A stretch of DNA of 38,478 nt from Bradyrhizobium sp. (GTDB lineage Bacteria > Pseudomonadota > Alphaproteobacteria > Rhizobiales > Xanthobacteraceae). The notes below the pieces were generated by a model. That model searched no databases, was not told where the DNA came from, and saw only the letters and a list, made by a program, of their open reading frames with translations. Position numbers and translations under genes: made by a program. Within the stretch, counting starts at the first letter, position 1. The number at the start of each line of letters is the position of its first letter. The stretch is taken from NCBI RefSeq assembly GCF_027451485.1, contig NZ_DAIDJE010000180.1, positions 1-38,478 of the forward strand. The letters are read 5' to 3'. Shown one piece after another: positions 25,799 through 33,471 of the stretch.

Positions 25799-26526
25799 AC
25801 GAGATCATCATCGAAGCCAAAGCGATCAAAAAAACGCTGGGCCGTGGCGCTGGCGAAGTGCAGGCGTTGCGCGGCATCGATCTTGCCTTGCGCAAGGGTG
25901 AGCTGACGCTCCTGATGGGACCGTCAGGCAGCGGCAAAACCACGCTGCTTCTGATCCTGGGCTGCATGTTGACGCCCAGTTCGGGCACTGTGACCGTCTG
26001 TGGCACGACGACTTCCAATGCCGACAAGGAGGCTCTCGCCCGAATCCGGCGCGACCATATCGGCTTCGTATTCCAGTCCTACCATCTGTTCCCGACCATG
26101 ACGGCCCGGCAGAATGTGCAGCTCGCGCTCGATATCCGCGGCCAGCACGGCAGGGACGCTGCACGAAAGTCACATGAAGCGCTTGGCTTGGTGGGACTTG
26201 AGAAGAGAGCCAGATCATTGCCGGACTCCTTGAGCGGCGGCGAGCAGCAGCGGGTTGCCATCGCCCGCGCCTTCGTCGCCAATCCCTCCGTCATCCTGGC
26301 CGACGAGCCGACCTCTGCGCTCGATGGCGAGAATGGCCGCGCCATTATGCGAATCCTTGCGGATATCGCTCACAAGCGAGACCGGGCTGTTCTGGTCGTC
26401 ACCCACGATCCCCGCATCGTTTCGTTCGCTGATCGCATCATCAGGATCGAGGACGGTGTTCTGGCTGACGACAAATCCGAGGAAGGTGAACGGCTGCGCC
26501 TGCCGAAGACGGCCTCATGGCCGTGA
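25795..26526 (+). CDS. ABC exporter ATPase, DevA/LolD type
   Basis: A 243-residue nucleotide-binding subunit. Walker A is [12 protein letters not shown] (about 39-50), the Q-loop is [20 protein letters not shown], the signature is [15 protein letters not shown], Walker B is [12 protein letters not shown], and the switch His is in [15 protein letters not shown]. These are all intact. The start at 25795 overlaps the permease stop by four bases and so is coupled; open codons upstream belong to the permease frame region. It energises the preceding permease. The final 20 residues ([12 protein letters not shown]) are a charged tail. Confidence 0.93.
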   Translation: MNEIIIEAKAIKKTLGRGAGEVQALRGIDLALRKGELTLLMGPSGSGKTTLLLILGCMLTPSSGTVTVCGTTTSNADKEALARIRRDHIGFVFQSYHLFPTMTARQNVQLALDIRGQHGRDAARKSHEALGLVGLEKRARSLPDSLSGGEQQRVAIARAFVANPSVILADEPTSALDGENGRAIMRILADIAHKRDRAVLVVTHDPRIVSFADRIIRIEDGVLADDKSEEGERLRLPKTASWP

Positions 26527-26901
26527 CGCACACGTGTTGCCGCTTCCCATTCGGGGCGCGCTCGCTCGATGTCGGCGAGCGTTGAAAAAAACGCCTAACG
26601 AAATCATAACGCTTACGATTTCTTAAGCGTTTAAACGCATGGTTGAAATTACACTACGTATATTCGAAAAGTAGTATTAATTTACCTCTCAATTGCGATG
26701 ATTTGGGCCTCATCCCTGCAAAGCTCGGGAGCGCCGCGCGTGCACCGATTCAGAGCATCCACGCTGCTCTTCTCCGGCAGTGGCCGGTCGGTTTTTCCCG
26801 TGTTCCGGGCTTGGCCAATCGCTGTGCAATGTCAGCGTAACTCCGCAACGCCTCAATGGCGGTCCGGCTTTGCGAGGCTTCTCCTGACACGGTGACAACG
26901 C
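26527..26901. other. Intergenic region with an A+T-rich island
   Basis: No gene is seen in these 375 bases. CGCTCGC and GCGAGCG (26562-26584) form a hairpin followed by TTGAAAAAAA, which is not a U-tract on the plus strand. Bases 26595-26700 are unusually A+T-rich for this window (TAAGCGTTTAAACGC contains a palindrome GCGTTTAAACGC at about 26627-26638), which suits a promoter or a protein-binding site for the PilZ gene. Confidence 0.5.
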
Positions 26902-27201
26902 ATGGGATGGAACAACCGAAAATCGGGCCGCGTGCAGTTTCAACGTCCCTTTCCCGTGATGCTGATGGGGGTCGATGGCACCTGGCAGCGCAATTGTGAG
27001 CTGCGCGACGCTTCGTCAACTGGCGCGCGGGTCGAAGTGAGCGGGACCACAGATGTCCTGAAGGCAAAGGAATTCTTCTTGGTTCTGTCGTCCACCGGCC
27101 TCGCATTCCGGCGTTGCGAACTGGTCTGGATTGATGGTTCGACCGTCGGCGTTCGATATCTGATCAACAAGCCCGACCGCAAAAAGACATCGCGCGCCTG
27201 A
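26902..27201 (+). CDS. PilZ-domain protein
   Basis: A 99-residue single-domain protein. It has the two c-di-GMP contact motifs of PilZ: arginines Arg10 and Arg15 in GRVQFQRPFPVML, and DASSTGARV (DxSxxG, residues 36-41). The C-terminal strand WIDGSTVGVRYL completes the barrel. It is likely a small c-di-GMP receptor or a degenerate adaptor. The next gene starts at the base after its stop codon, so they are one transcript. The ribosome binding site is weak. Confidence 0.85.
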   Translation: MGWNNRKSGRVQFQRPFPVMLMGVDGTWQRNCELRDASSTGARVEVSGTTDVLKAKEFFLVLSSTGLAFRRCELVWIDGSTVGVRYLINKPDRKKTSRA

Positions 27202-27459
27202 ATGGAAAAGAACGCGACCGCGAACAAACCCCGCATCGAATTGGTTCGCTCGCGGACCGTTCCTTTCCTGGACGCTGAAACCCTGGCGTTCCGGACAGCA
27301 CGCGAGGCGCTGTTTCGAACCGAGGACACTTTTATCCTCTATCTGTCGGACGGCCGACCGACTCCGGCTGTTGAAGAGCGTGTGATTAAGCTGAGCGCGC
27401 GCGAAGCGCTGATCTGGCTCAATGAAGGCGTTGAGGAGGCCGGATCGTTCTGGGATTGA
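27202..27459 (+). CDS. Small conserved-looking protein of unknown function
   Basis: An 85-residue cytoplasmic protein. No motif is recognised. Visible features are the N-terminal basic stretch, a central SDGRPTP turn and LSAREALIWLNEGVEEAGSFW near the end. Its ATG directly follows the PilZ stop (TGAATG), so it is translationally coupled and probably works with the PilZ protein. Confidence 0.65.
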   Translation: MEKNATANKPRIELVRSRTVPFLDAETLAFRTAREALFRTEDTFILYLSDGRPTPAVEERVIKLSAREALIWLNEGVEEAGSFWD

Positions 27460-27648
27460 TTATCATCTTACCGCAGCACGAGCCGTGACAGGACGGAATT
27501 GCCGAAGCCGGACCTGCAATTAACCGGCCTGTAAGGGGCGGTTCCATATTCTTGCTCGTCTTCACGACGCCTCTCTCCCGGTCGAGTGAGGGAGATCGCG
27601 GCTTCGATCGTGATTTTGCAGACATAATGTATTGTAGACGAGGGTGCG

Positions 27649-28737
27649 ATGCAGCCTGCTTCCATTATTGACGAGCTGGAGAACGCGGTAAGAAGTGGCT
27701 CTTCCGCCAAACGCATCGAAACGCTCCGCCAGGTTACCGATCTTTTCCTGCACGACGCCGAGCGCCTGAGTGAAGAGCAAGTCAAGGTTTTCGATGACGT
27801 GCTCTGCCATCTCGTGGCACGGGTTGAAGACAGGGTGAGGGCCGAACTTGGCGCCCGGCTCGCGCCGCTGGAGTGTGCTCCCGCGGGCGTGATTGAGCGC
27901 CTTGCCTGGGATGATCAGATAGCCGTGGCGGGGACGGTGCTGGCCACCTCCGCGGCTCTGACCGACCGCACGCTCGTGGACATCGCAAGGAGCAAGGGAC
28001 AGGATCATCTGTTCGTTATTTCGGGGCGGGCTAACCTTCCGGAAGCCGTTACGGATGTGCTGGTGGAGCGGGGCGAGCGCCGAGTGATCCGGAAGCTTGC
28101 CGATAACGCCAGTGCCCGTTTCTCCGAGGATGGCTATCGCGGCATGGTCGCCCGTGCTGATTCCGACGATGAACTCACGGAAGTTCTCGGCCTGCGGACC
28201 GATCTGCCGCTCAAGTTTCTCCGCGATCTCCTGCAACGTGCAACCGAGGCCGTGCGGGCTCGTCTCCTGATCATCGCGCCGCCCGCGCTGCAGAATGAAA
28301 TCAAGCGCGTGCTGGAGGCGATTGCCGATAGCGTAAAGGGCGAGCCTCAGGGCGGGCGAGATTACAGCCGTGCTGAAGCCATCGTGAGGCGGATGAAAGG
28401 CTTGAACGAGCTGAATGACTCCGCGATCGCCGCATTCGCGACGAATAAGAGGCTGGAGGAGGTTGCAGCCTCGCTTGGCATTCTCAACAACAGCGCGCCG
28501 ACCGACATCATGATGAAGGTGCTGGAGGGGCCGCGCGCCGACCTCGTTCTGATTCCGTGCAAAGCGGCGGGGTTGATCTGGCCGACGGTCGAGGCGATTC
28601 TATGCAATCGGGCGCCCAGGCACCGCGTCGACGAAGCCACCTTGAAGCTTGCCGCCAGGGACTATGCAAAACTCTCTGGCGAAACAGCCGAACGGACCCT
28701 GCGGTTCTGGCAGCTTCACAACAAGATAGAAAAATAG
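27649..28737 (+). CDS. DUF2336 family protein (first of a pair)
   Basis: A 362-residue soluble, mostly helical alphaproteobacterial protein. The N-terminal half has VTDLFLHDAERLSEEQVKVFDDVLCHLV (about 27-55) and repeats of short helices recalling HEAT-like arrays (ARLAPLECAPAGVIERLAWDD). The C-terminal part has LNELNDSAIAAFA, VLIPCKAAGLIWPTVEAIL and ends LSGETAERTLRFWQLHNKIEK. ATG 27649 has GAGGG five bases upstream. It is convergent with a paralogue 26 bases away. DUF2336 has no established function. The nearby PilZ gene on the same strand may be related in regulation. Confidence 0.85.
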   Translation: MQPASIIDELENAVRSGSSAKRIETLRQVTDLFLHDAERLSEEQVKVFDDVLCHLVARVEDRVRAELGARLAPLECAPAGVIERLAWDDQIAVAGTVLATSAALTDRTLVDIARSKGQDHLFVISGRANLPEAVTDVLVERGERRVIRKLADNASARFSEDGYRGMVARADSDDELTEVLGLRTDLPLKFLRDLLQRATEAVRARLLIIAPPALQNEIKRVLEAIADSVKGEPQGGRDYSRAEAIVRRMKGLNELNDSAIAAFATNKRLEEVAASLGILNNSAPTDIMMKVLEGPRADLVLIPCKAAGLIWPTVEAILCNRAPRHRVDEATLKLAARDYAKLSGETAERTLRFWQLHNKIEK

Positions 28738-28763
28738 CGCCGTTGGCTTTCGAAAGAGCAAAG

Positions 28764-29816
28764 CTAGAAGCGTACGGTGCGTTGCGCTGCCGACAGGCAA
28801 AACGACGAAAACGTTTCCTTGGCCTTTTCCAGTTCTGCGGCAGGGACGGGCGGCAGGCCAGGGCGATTCTTCACGATCATGCTGGTCGTTCCCCAGGTTA
28901 GCCTCGCGGCCTTGCAAGCAAGTACCAGGCCCTCGATCTTGTCGCCCGCGATCAAGGCGCGAATGACGTCGATCGGCGATCCCGTCAGCAGGGCGAGCGC
29001 CGCGGCAACCTCGACATATTCACGGGCAGCGGCGAACCTGTTCACAGTGGAGTCCCTCAGCTTGCCCTGGCGGCTGAGTTCGACCATCTGGGCCTGGACG
29101 CGCGCGAGATCAGACGGTTCGGGATCGGGCAGCCTGGTTGCAGCCCTGGAAGCAACCGTGTCTTCGATCTGATCCCGCATCACGCGAGGCCTGGCGGACA
29201 GCCGGCGCATGTGCGCATCTTCAACCTTCGCGTGGATTCCACGCTTGATCGGGCCGGGAATGTCAGCGCGGCGATCGAGTATTTCGGCGAGCCTTTCGTC
29301 GTTCTGTGCGAGTTCGGCGAGACGGGCCCAGCCGGCTTCAGAGATTTTCGCCCCCAGGTTTTCGGCAAGCGCGTGGTGAACCGCTGACCCACCGCGACCT
29401 ATCAATGCATCGCTCAGCAAGGAATCGATCGGATGCCTGGCCGCAATCGCGAGATGGTGGGCGGGACCGCGCAATTGAATGACATCGAGCAGAATGGCCT
29501 GCGCCATGGCTCGGGACTTCAGGATTGGGGCCCACACCGCCTCGTTCTCGTCGAAGGCGAGCCGACGGCTCACTTGTGGCAAGGCGCACTTTGCTTCGGA
29601 GAGCTTCCGGCTCAGCATAGCCAAAGACGGCGTGTCGACGTGATCGATCAGCCGGATCAGGACGCGATCAAACAGATCGATCTTGGATGCCGACAGGCTT
29701 TCGATACTGCAAAGGAACAGCCTGGCAGTGCGGTCCAGAACGGAAGCCCAGCGCTCCGCAGGCCATCCGTCCTCTGCCTCCAACTCGGCTAGCAACTGCA
29801 ATGTTGCTGTTTCCAT
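28764..29816 (-). CDS. DUF2336 family protein (second of a pair)
   Basis: A 350-residue paralogue of the preceding gene on the opposite strand. Shared features are TARLFLCSIESLSASKIDLFDRVLIRLI near residues 28-55, LVLACKAARLTWGTTSMIVKNRPG near the end, and the terminal CLSAAQRTVRF, which matches LSGETAERTLRFW in the other protein. Similarity is modest, so the pair is old. The ATG at 29816 is preferred; an in-frame start at 29870 would add 18 residues. It ends 26 bases from the other DUF2336 stop, with a small CTTTCGAAAG palindrome between them. Confidence 0.83.
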   Translation of the reverse strand: METATLQLLAELEAEDGWPAERWASVLDRTARLFLCSIESLSASKIDLFDRVLIRLIDHVDTPSLAMLSRKLSEAKCALPQVSRRLAFDENEAVWAPILKSRAMAQAILLDVIQLRGPAHHLAIAARHPIDSLLSDALIGRGGSAVHHALAENLGAKISEAGWARLAELAQNDERLAEILDRRADIPGPIKRGIHAKVEDAHMRRLSARPRVMRDQIEDTVASRAATRLPDPEPSDLARVQAQMVELSRQGKLRDSTVNRFAAAREYVEVAAALALLTGSPIDVIRALIAGDKIEGLVLACKAARLTWGTTSMIVKNRPGLPPVPAAELEKAKETFSSFCLSAAQRTVRF

Positions 29817-30196
29817 CGCGTGCACTCTTGGGCTTGGAAAATTCGGGGCAGCTTTCGCCAGCCCAGCCAAGTCGAAATAGAATTTGTCCGTATCGGTCGA
29901 AAAATTTCTTCAGCGGCGAAGAGCCGACCCGACGGTGGATGCACCGCCGCGCCGTGTGCCAAAGCATACTGCCCGGTATGGTATCAGGAAGGTTCTATGA
30001 TTTGATTAACGTTTGCCCGTTCGCGGGCGATCCGATGCATCTCGGCTCGCGGCCGATGATCCCGACGGGACGCTTTGGTCGTGACTGCGCCGGTTTGCCG
30101 AGAGCACCTTGCGGCGGTCGACCCGCGCTGCCACACTTTCCGTACGTCAGACGACGACCGCGCCGAACGGGTCAAGCGGGACGGATGGAGGAAACG
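29817..30196. other. Intergenic region before the broken receptor gene
   Basis: About 380 bases without a convincing gene. It must hold the divergent promoters of the minus-strand DUF2336 gene and of the former receptor gene. No clear promoter, operator or repeat was identified, apart from ATGGAGGAAACG, the good ribosome binding site before 30197. Confidence 0.45.
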
Positions 30197-30618
30197 ATGA
30201 GGCTCGCTTCGAAGCTGTTCGTCGCGCTGCTGGTGCTGCTGGCGCCGCAAACGGCCCCGGCGCAATCGAGTTATCCGAACCGCCCTGTGAAAATCCTCGT
30301 CGGCTTCACGCCCGGCACCGCGCCGGACCTTGTGGCGCGCATCCTCGCCGACCGCTTCGCGGACGTGTGGGCACGCCCTTCGTCGTCGAGAATGTACCCG
30401 GCGCCGGCAGCAACATCGCGACCGCCCAGGTCGCCAAGGCCCCTGCCGACGGCTACACGCGTTTGATGGGCAGTAACTCGTCGCTCGTCATCAATCCGAC
30501 CCTGTATGATACGCTGCCATTCGATCCGGTGAAGGACTTCGCGCCGATCTCGCAAGTCTTCATCGCCGCGAACGTGCTCGCGGTGCCCTCGGAACTGCCA
30601 ATCAAGAGTGTCGCCGAG
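30197..30618 (+). pseudogene. N-terminal remnant of a Bug-type tripartite tricarboxylate transporter receptor, frameshifted
   Basis: It starts with a good GGAGG-preceded ATG and a signal peptide (SKLFVALLVLLAPQTAPAQ), then YPNRPVKILVGFTPGTAPDLVARILADRFADVW, the normal start of a Bug (TctC-like) periplasmic receptor. At 30368-30372 the frame breaks: TGGGCACG appears where TGGGGCACG would continue into GTPFVVENVPGAGSNIATAQ. The homology resumes in the +1-shifted frame through PADGYTRLMGSNSSLVINPTLYDTLPFDP and VKDFAPISQVF. It stops abruptly after ELPIKSVAE near 30618. About 140 of the usual 320 residues are represented. The C-terminal end is found 1.3 kb downstream. Confidence 0.88.
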
Positions 30619-31023
30619 CGAACGTGCCATCGATCTGCAGAAAGTCGAGCGCGACCGAGTAGCGGCGAGCCGTCCCACCTGCTGTCCGACTCAAGCTAGT
30701 TGCATCAACAACGGCTCGCGGCAGTGTCGAAGATCGGACGCCGCTCAATCATTCCGCGCAGAGATTCAACACGAGCAAGAATCGAAGGCTTGGATGTCAA
30801 AGTTTTGTGAAATGTGAAATGGACGAGAGTGGCTTCGATAATCCCGACGCGACCGGGGCAATCGCTGAACCAACCCCACCCCGCCCAAAAAGTCCGATAG
30901 TATTAGGACCGAGAAGATGGTTTTCGTCGTTGGAACTCGGTCGTCAGGTTTCTTCGAGATCGAAACTCTCAAGACGCTCTATCAAGCCTATTGCGTGACG
31001 AATCCGAAGAGCGCGAGCTCGCG
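30619..31023. other. Unassigned segment between receptor remnant and FixK box
   Basis: Homology to the receptor ends at the left edge. Short frames here have no recognisable product. The stretch is less G+C-rich than its surroundings. No terminal inverted repeats, direct repeats or transposase remnants were seen that would mark a mobile element. Confidence 0.4.
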
Positions 31024-31037
31024 TTGAGTTAGATCAA
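31024..31037 (+). promoter_or_regulatory. FixK2/FNR-type box
   Basis: TTGAGTTAGATCAA fits TTGA-N6-TCAA, the twofold-symmetric site of FixK2/FNR-family regulators that switch on genes at low oxygen in rhizobia. It lies 96 bases before the ATG of the triple-repeat protein, so a transcript starting about 40 bases after the box centre is possible. Confidence 0.65.
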
Positions 31038-31132
31038 CGCGGCCTAGAGAGTGCAGCCTAGCGTCAACACAATTGATGCCAGGTCGCATCAAGACTCGAA
31101 ATATCCCACAACGATGTCTAACGGAGACGACC

Positions 31133-31729
31133 ATGAAGAGAACAGCTTTTGTTGTGCTCGGCGTGCTGCTGATCTCAGGATCGGTGGTCCAAATGGCGGC
31201 CGCATCGGAGCATCATCATTACCGTAGTAGCAAGGGCTACTTCGGCCGTGATATCTCGAAAATTCGAGGAAGCTACAATCAAGTCGGGCGGGACAGTGTC
31301 GAACCTCGATCGCGCGACCGCTTCGACCCCGCGGCTCCGCCCCGCGAGGGCCCAATGTTCAACCCCCCGGGGACGGCGGCCGCATCGGAGCATCATCATT
31401 ACCGTAGTAGCAAGGCCTACTTCGGCTCGAAAATTCGAGGAAGCTACAATCAAGTTGGGCGGGACAGTGTCGAACCTCGATCACGCGACCACTTCGACCC
31501 CGCGGCTCCGCCCCGCGAGGGCCCGATGTTCAACCCCCCGGGGATGGCGGCCGCATCGGAGCATCATCATTCCCGTACTAGCAAGGCCTACTTCGGCCGT
31601 GACATCTCGAAAATTCGAGGAAGCTACAATCAAGTCGGGCGGGACAGTGTCGAACCTCGATCGCGCGACCGCTTCGACCCCGCGGCTCCGCGCCGCGAGG
31701 ACCCGATGTTTAATCCCCCGGGCGGCTAG
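31133..31729 (+). CDS. Secreted His-containing protein with three near-identical repeats
   Basis: A 198-residue exported protein. The signal peptide spans about residues 1-24 (TAFVVLGVLLISGSVVQMAAA). The whole mature part consists of three tandem units of 60, 57 and 59 residues. Each unit opens ASEHHHYRSSK(G/A)YFG, continues SKIRGSYNQVGRDSVEPRSR and ends DPAAPPREGPMFNPPG. Unit 2 lacks three residues (Arg-Asp-Ile). The ATG at 31133 has GGAG seven bases upstream; an in-frame ATG 20 codons earlier lacks one. Each unit carries a His-His-His cluster, so metal binding is conceivable. No known family is recognised. A FixK-type box upstream points to expression at low oxygen. Confidence 0.8.
   Translation: MKRTAFVVLGVLLISGSVVQMAAASEHHHYRSSKGYFGRDISKIRGSYNQVGRDSVEPRSRDRFDPAAPPREGPMFNPPGTAAASEHHHYRSSKAYFGSKIRGSYNQVGRDSVEPRSRDHFDPAAPPREGPMFNPPGMAAASEHHHSRTSKAYFGRDISKIRGSYNQVGRDSVEPRSRDRFDPAAPRREDPMFNPPGG
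31201..31729 (+). repeat. Tandem DNA repeat, periods 180 and 171 bp
   Basis: The units begin CGCATCGGAGCATCATCAT at 31201, 31381 and 31552 and are nearly identical base for base. The second unit lacks nine bases. The third diverges a little at its end. Such identity points to recent duplication or ongoing recombination. It is coding, not a CRISPR array. Confidence 0.9.
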
Positions 31730-31759
31730 TCCTAAGCTGCTTTCGAGCAGACAAACTAA

Positions 31760-31787
31760 GCTACCCCACCCATCCGGGTGGGGTAGC
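31760..31787 (+). terminator. Hairpin terminator after the repeat protein
   Basis: GCTACCCCACCC, loop ATCC, GGGTGGGGTAGC is a perfect 12-bp stem 30 bases after the stop. The plus strand then reads AAATTC with no U-run, so termination may be partial. Confidence 0.7.
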
Positions 31788-31929
31788 AAATTCATAGCGA
31801 GGGCAAGGATTAATTGGGTTTAGTGCCCCTGGCCAGCGCCGGTTCGCCCTGTGCCCCATCCGACCTTCACCAGCCTGACCGGCACGCGATGACGAAGGGC
31901 TAGACCGTTGCCGCGTTCGGGAGACTGGC

Positions 31930-32082
31930 GTGTCTGCTCCGTTGTTGGTGCGTCGAGTGCTCAACGAACTCGACCTCGAGCCCGTCGGCAACACGCGCGA
32001 CGAATTTGCCGCGGTTATCAGTAAAGAAATTCCCGAATGGGCCAAAGTGATCAGGGATGCCGGCATCAAGCTCGGCAATTAG
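31930..32082 (+). pseudogene. C-terminal remnant of the Bug-type receptor
   Basis: The frame reads RRVLNELDLEPVGNTRDEFA, then AVISKEIPEWAKVIRDAGIK and LGN before a stop. This is the standard C terminus of Bug receptors. It has no ribosome binding site and no signal peptide, and it matches in order and strand the N-terminal remnant ending at 30618. The two pieces are therefore best read as one broken gene with the middle lost or replaced. Confidence 0.8.
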
Positions 32083-32105
32083 GGACGTTAGCCCGCCCGG
32101 CAAAT

Positions 32106-33260
32106 TCACGGCCCCGCTTGCCGCGCCAACTCCGGAAGCACGCGGTAGCGGGCAATTTCATGCGGGAAATTGCCGCGATTGGCGAGAAGGACGATGCCCA
32201 ATCCGCTTGCCGGAACAAGCCCGACATAGGCTGATGCATTGTTGAGACCGGCCGGCTTGTCCACGATATTGACGCCGTCCAGATGCACGGTCTCCCAAGC
32301 CATCGCTTGTCCGAACTTCTCACTCACCTTGAACACCTCGCGCTGGGTCATCCGCAGCGCCTGCCGCAAATGCGGATCGATGGCCTCGCCGTCGACGCAG
32401 GCCGCAGCAAACTTGGCGAGATCCCTTGCCGTGGAAAACATCTGACCGGTACCGGAGAAATCGAAATAGCTTTGCTGGTTGCCCGGCGCTCCGATCGCGG
32501 TGCCGTCGTCGGAGTAGCCCTGCACGGTACGTTGCAACAGTTCCGGAGCCATCTGGGCACGATTGTCCGGCCCTCGCTCGGGAACGAATGTCTGGTTCAT
32601 GCCGAGCGGTCTCAGGATGCGACTCCGTATAAGCTCTGCAATCGGACGATGATAGCGGCGCTCGAGCGCAAGCTGCAGAAGAACGTAGCCGGCGTGGGTG
32701 TAGGTGCGCTGCTTGCCGGGCTCCTCGTGCGACTGCGGCTTCCAGCCATTGAGCATGTCGAAGAATTGCTGCAGCGTGAACGAGCCGTCCGGCCAGGGCG
32801 GATGATCGGTCGGCAGCAAGATGCCCGAGGTGTGTGACGCCAGTTCACCCACGGTGATGCGCCTGACGTAATCGCCATGAAGCTCGGGGACATACTTGCC
32901 CGCCGGATCGTCCAAATTCAGTTCGCCATTGAGCACACCCAGAGCAACGAGGGTTGCCTCAAACGGCTTGCGCAGCGAAGCCAGGTTGAACAGCGTGTCG
33001 GATGTAACAGGGCGCTTGGTCGCCTGGTCGGCCAAGCCGTAATTGAAAAAGACCACATGGCCGGCGGTGTAAACCGCGACCGCGAGACCACCCGCACCTT
33101 TTGCCGCCTCCGAACCCAAATCCGTGGTTACGATCTGCCGTATCCTCGTATCCATGCCGGCATCCACGCCCCATGCCCATGTCAGCAAGGACAATGGGAT
33201 AGCAAAGGCGATCAACAATGTTGTTCCGGCCTGCCGCCACGACAGTGAAGCTCGCGCCAT
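32106..33260 (-). CDS. Serine hydrolase, class C beta-lactamase/DD-peptidase family
   Basis: A 384-residue exported or membrane-anchored protein. A hydrophobic N-terminal segment (about 12-32) acts as signal or anchor. The nucleophile motif SxxK is SLRK (Ser95-Lys98) in TLFNLASLRKPFEATL. The second motif, usually YxN, is YTHAGY (Tyr187-Thr-His189), with His in place of Asn. The third, usually KTG or HxG, may be DKPAGLNN. LASHTSGILLP is the typical loop after the helical domain. Such enzymes cleave peptides or esters and are rarely true beta-lactamases. ATG 33260 is preferred over the TTG-started extension to 33335. It is divergent from the MFS gene and ends 23 bases from the receptor remnant. 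Confidence 0.87.
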   Translation of the reverse strand: MARASLSWRQAGTTLLIAFAIPLSLLTWAWGVDAGMDTRIRQIVTTDLGSEAAKGAGGLAVAVYTAGHVVFFNYGLADQATKRPVTSDTLFNLASLRKPFEATLVALGVLNGELNLDDPAGKYVPELHGDYVRRITVGELASHTSGILLPTDHPPWPDGSFTLQQFFDMLNGWKPQSHEEPGKQRTYTHAGYVLLQLALERRYHRPIAELIRSRILRPLGMNQTFVPERGPDNRAQMAPELLQRTVQGYSDDGTAIGAPGNQQSYFDFSGTGQMFSTARDLAKFAAACVDGEAIDPHLRQALRMTQREVFKVSEKFGQAMAWETVHLDGVNIVDKPAGLNNASAYVGLVPASGLGIVLLANRGNFPHEIARYRVLPELARQAGP

Positions 33261-33471
33261 TGATGACTCACTGGTGAATCGGCCTGCAGCCGACAGGCCA
33301 CCGGGATCTTTTGAAAAGACGCGTGGCAAAACCAACCTTGTGACCCTTCAGGCGGTTCTTGATATGCGGGGCACGTGCTGGACGGCACCGTAAAGGACGT
33401 GCAAAAGGCTCCGTGCCGGCGTCGCATCAGCCGCGGATAAACAAGCCGGCAGAGGCCCGAAAGGTTTCCCA

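Noticed and set aside
26562..26592. Terminator after the ABC ATPase
   Set aside because: The hairpin is followed by an A-run, not a U-run, on the transcribed strand.
31201..31729. Possible CRISPR or satellite array
   Set aside because: Units are 171-180 bases, without spacers, and stay in frame in one secreted protein.
31481..31795. Minus-strand frames across the triple repeat
   Set aside because: They repeat only because the coding DNA repeats; no ribosome binding site or signal peptide.
30197..32082. Insertion sequence inside the receptor gene
   Set aside because: No transposase, terminal inverted repeats or target duplication could be seen in the intervening 1.3 kb.
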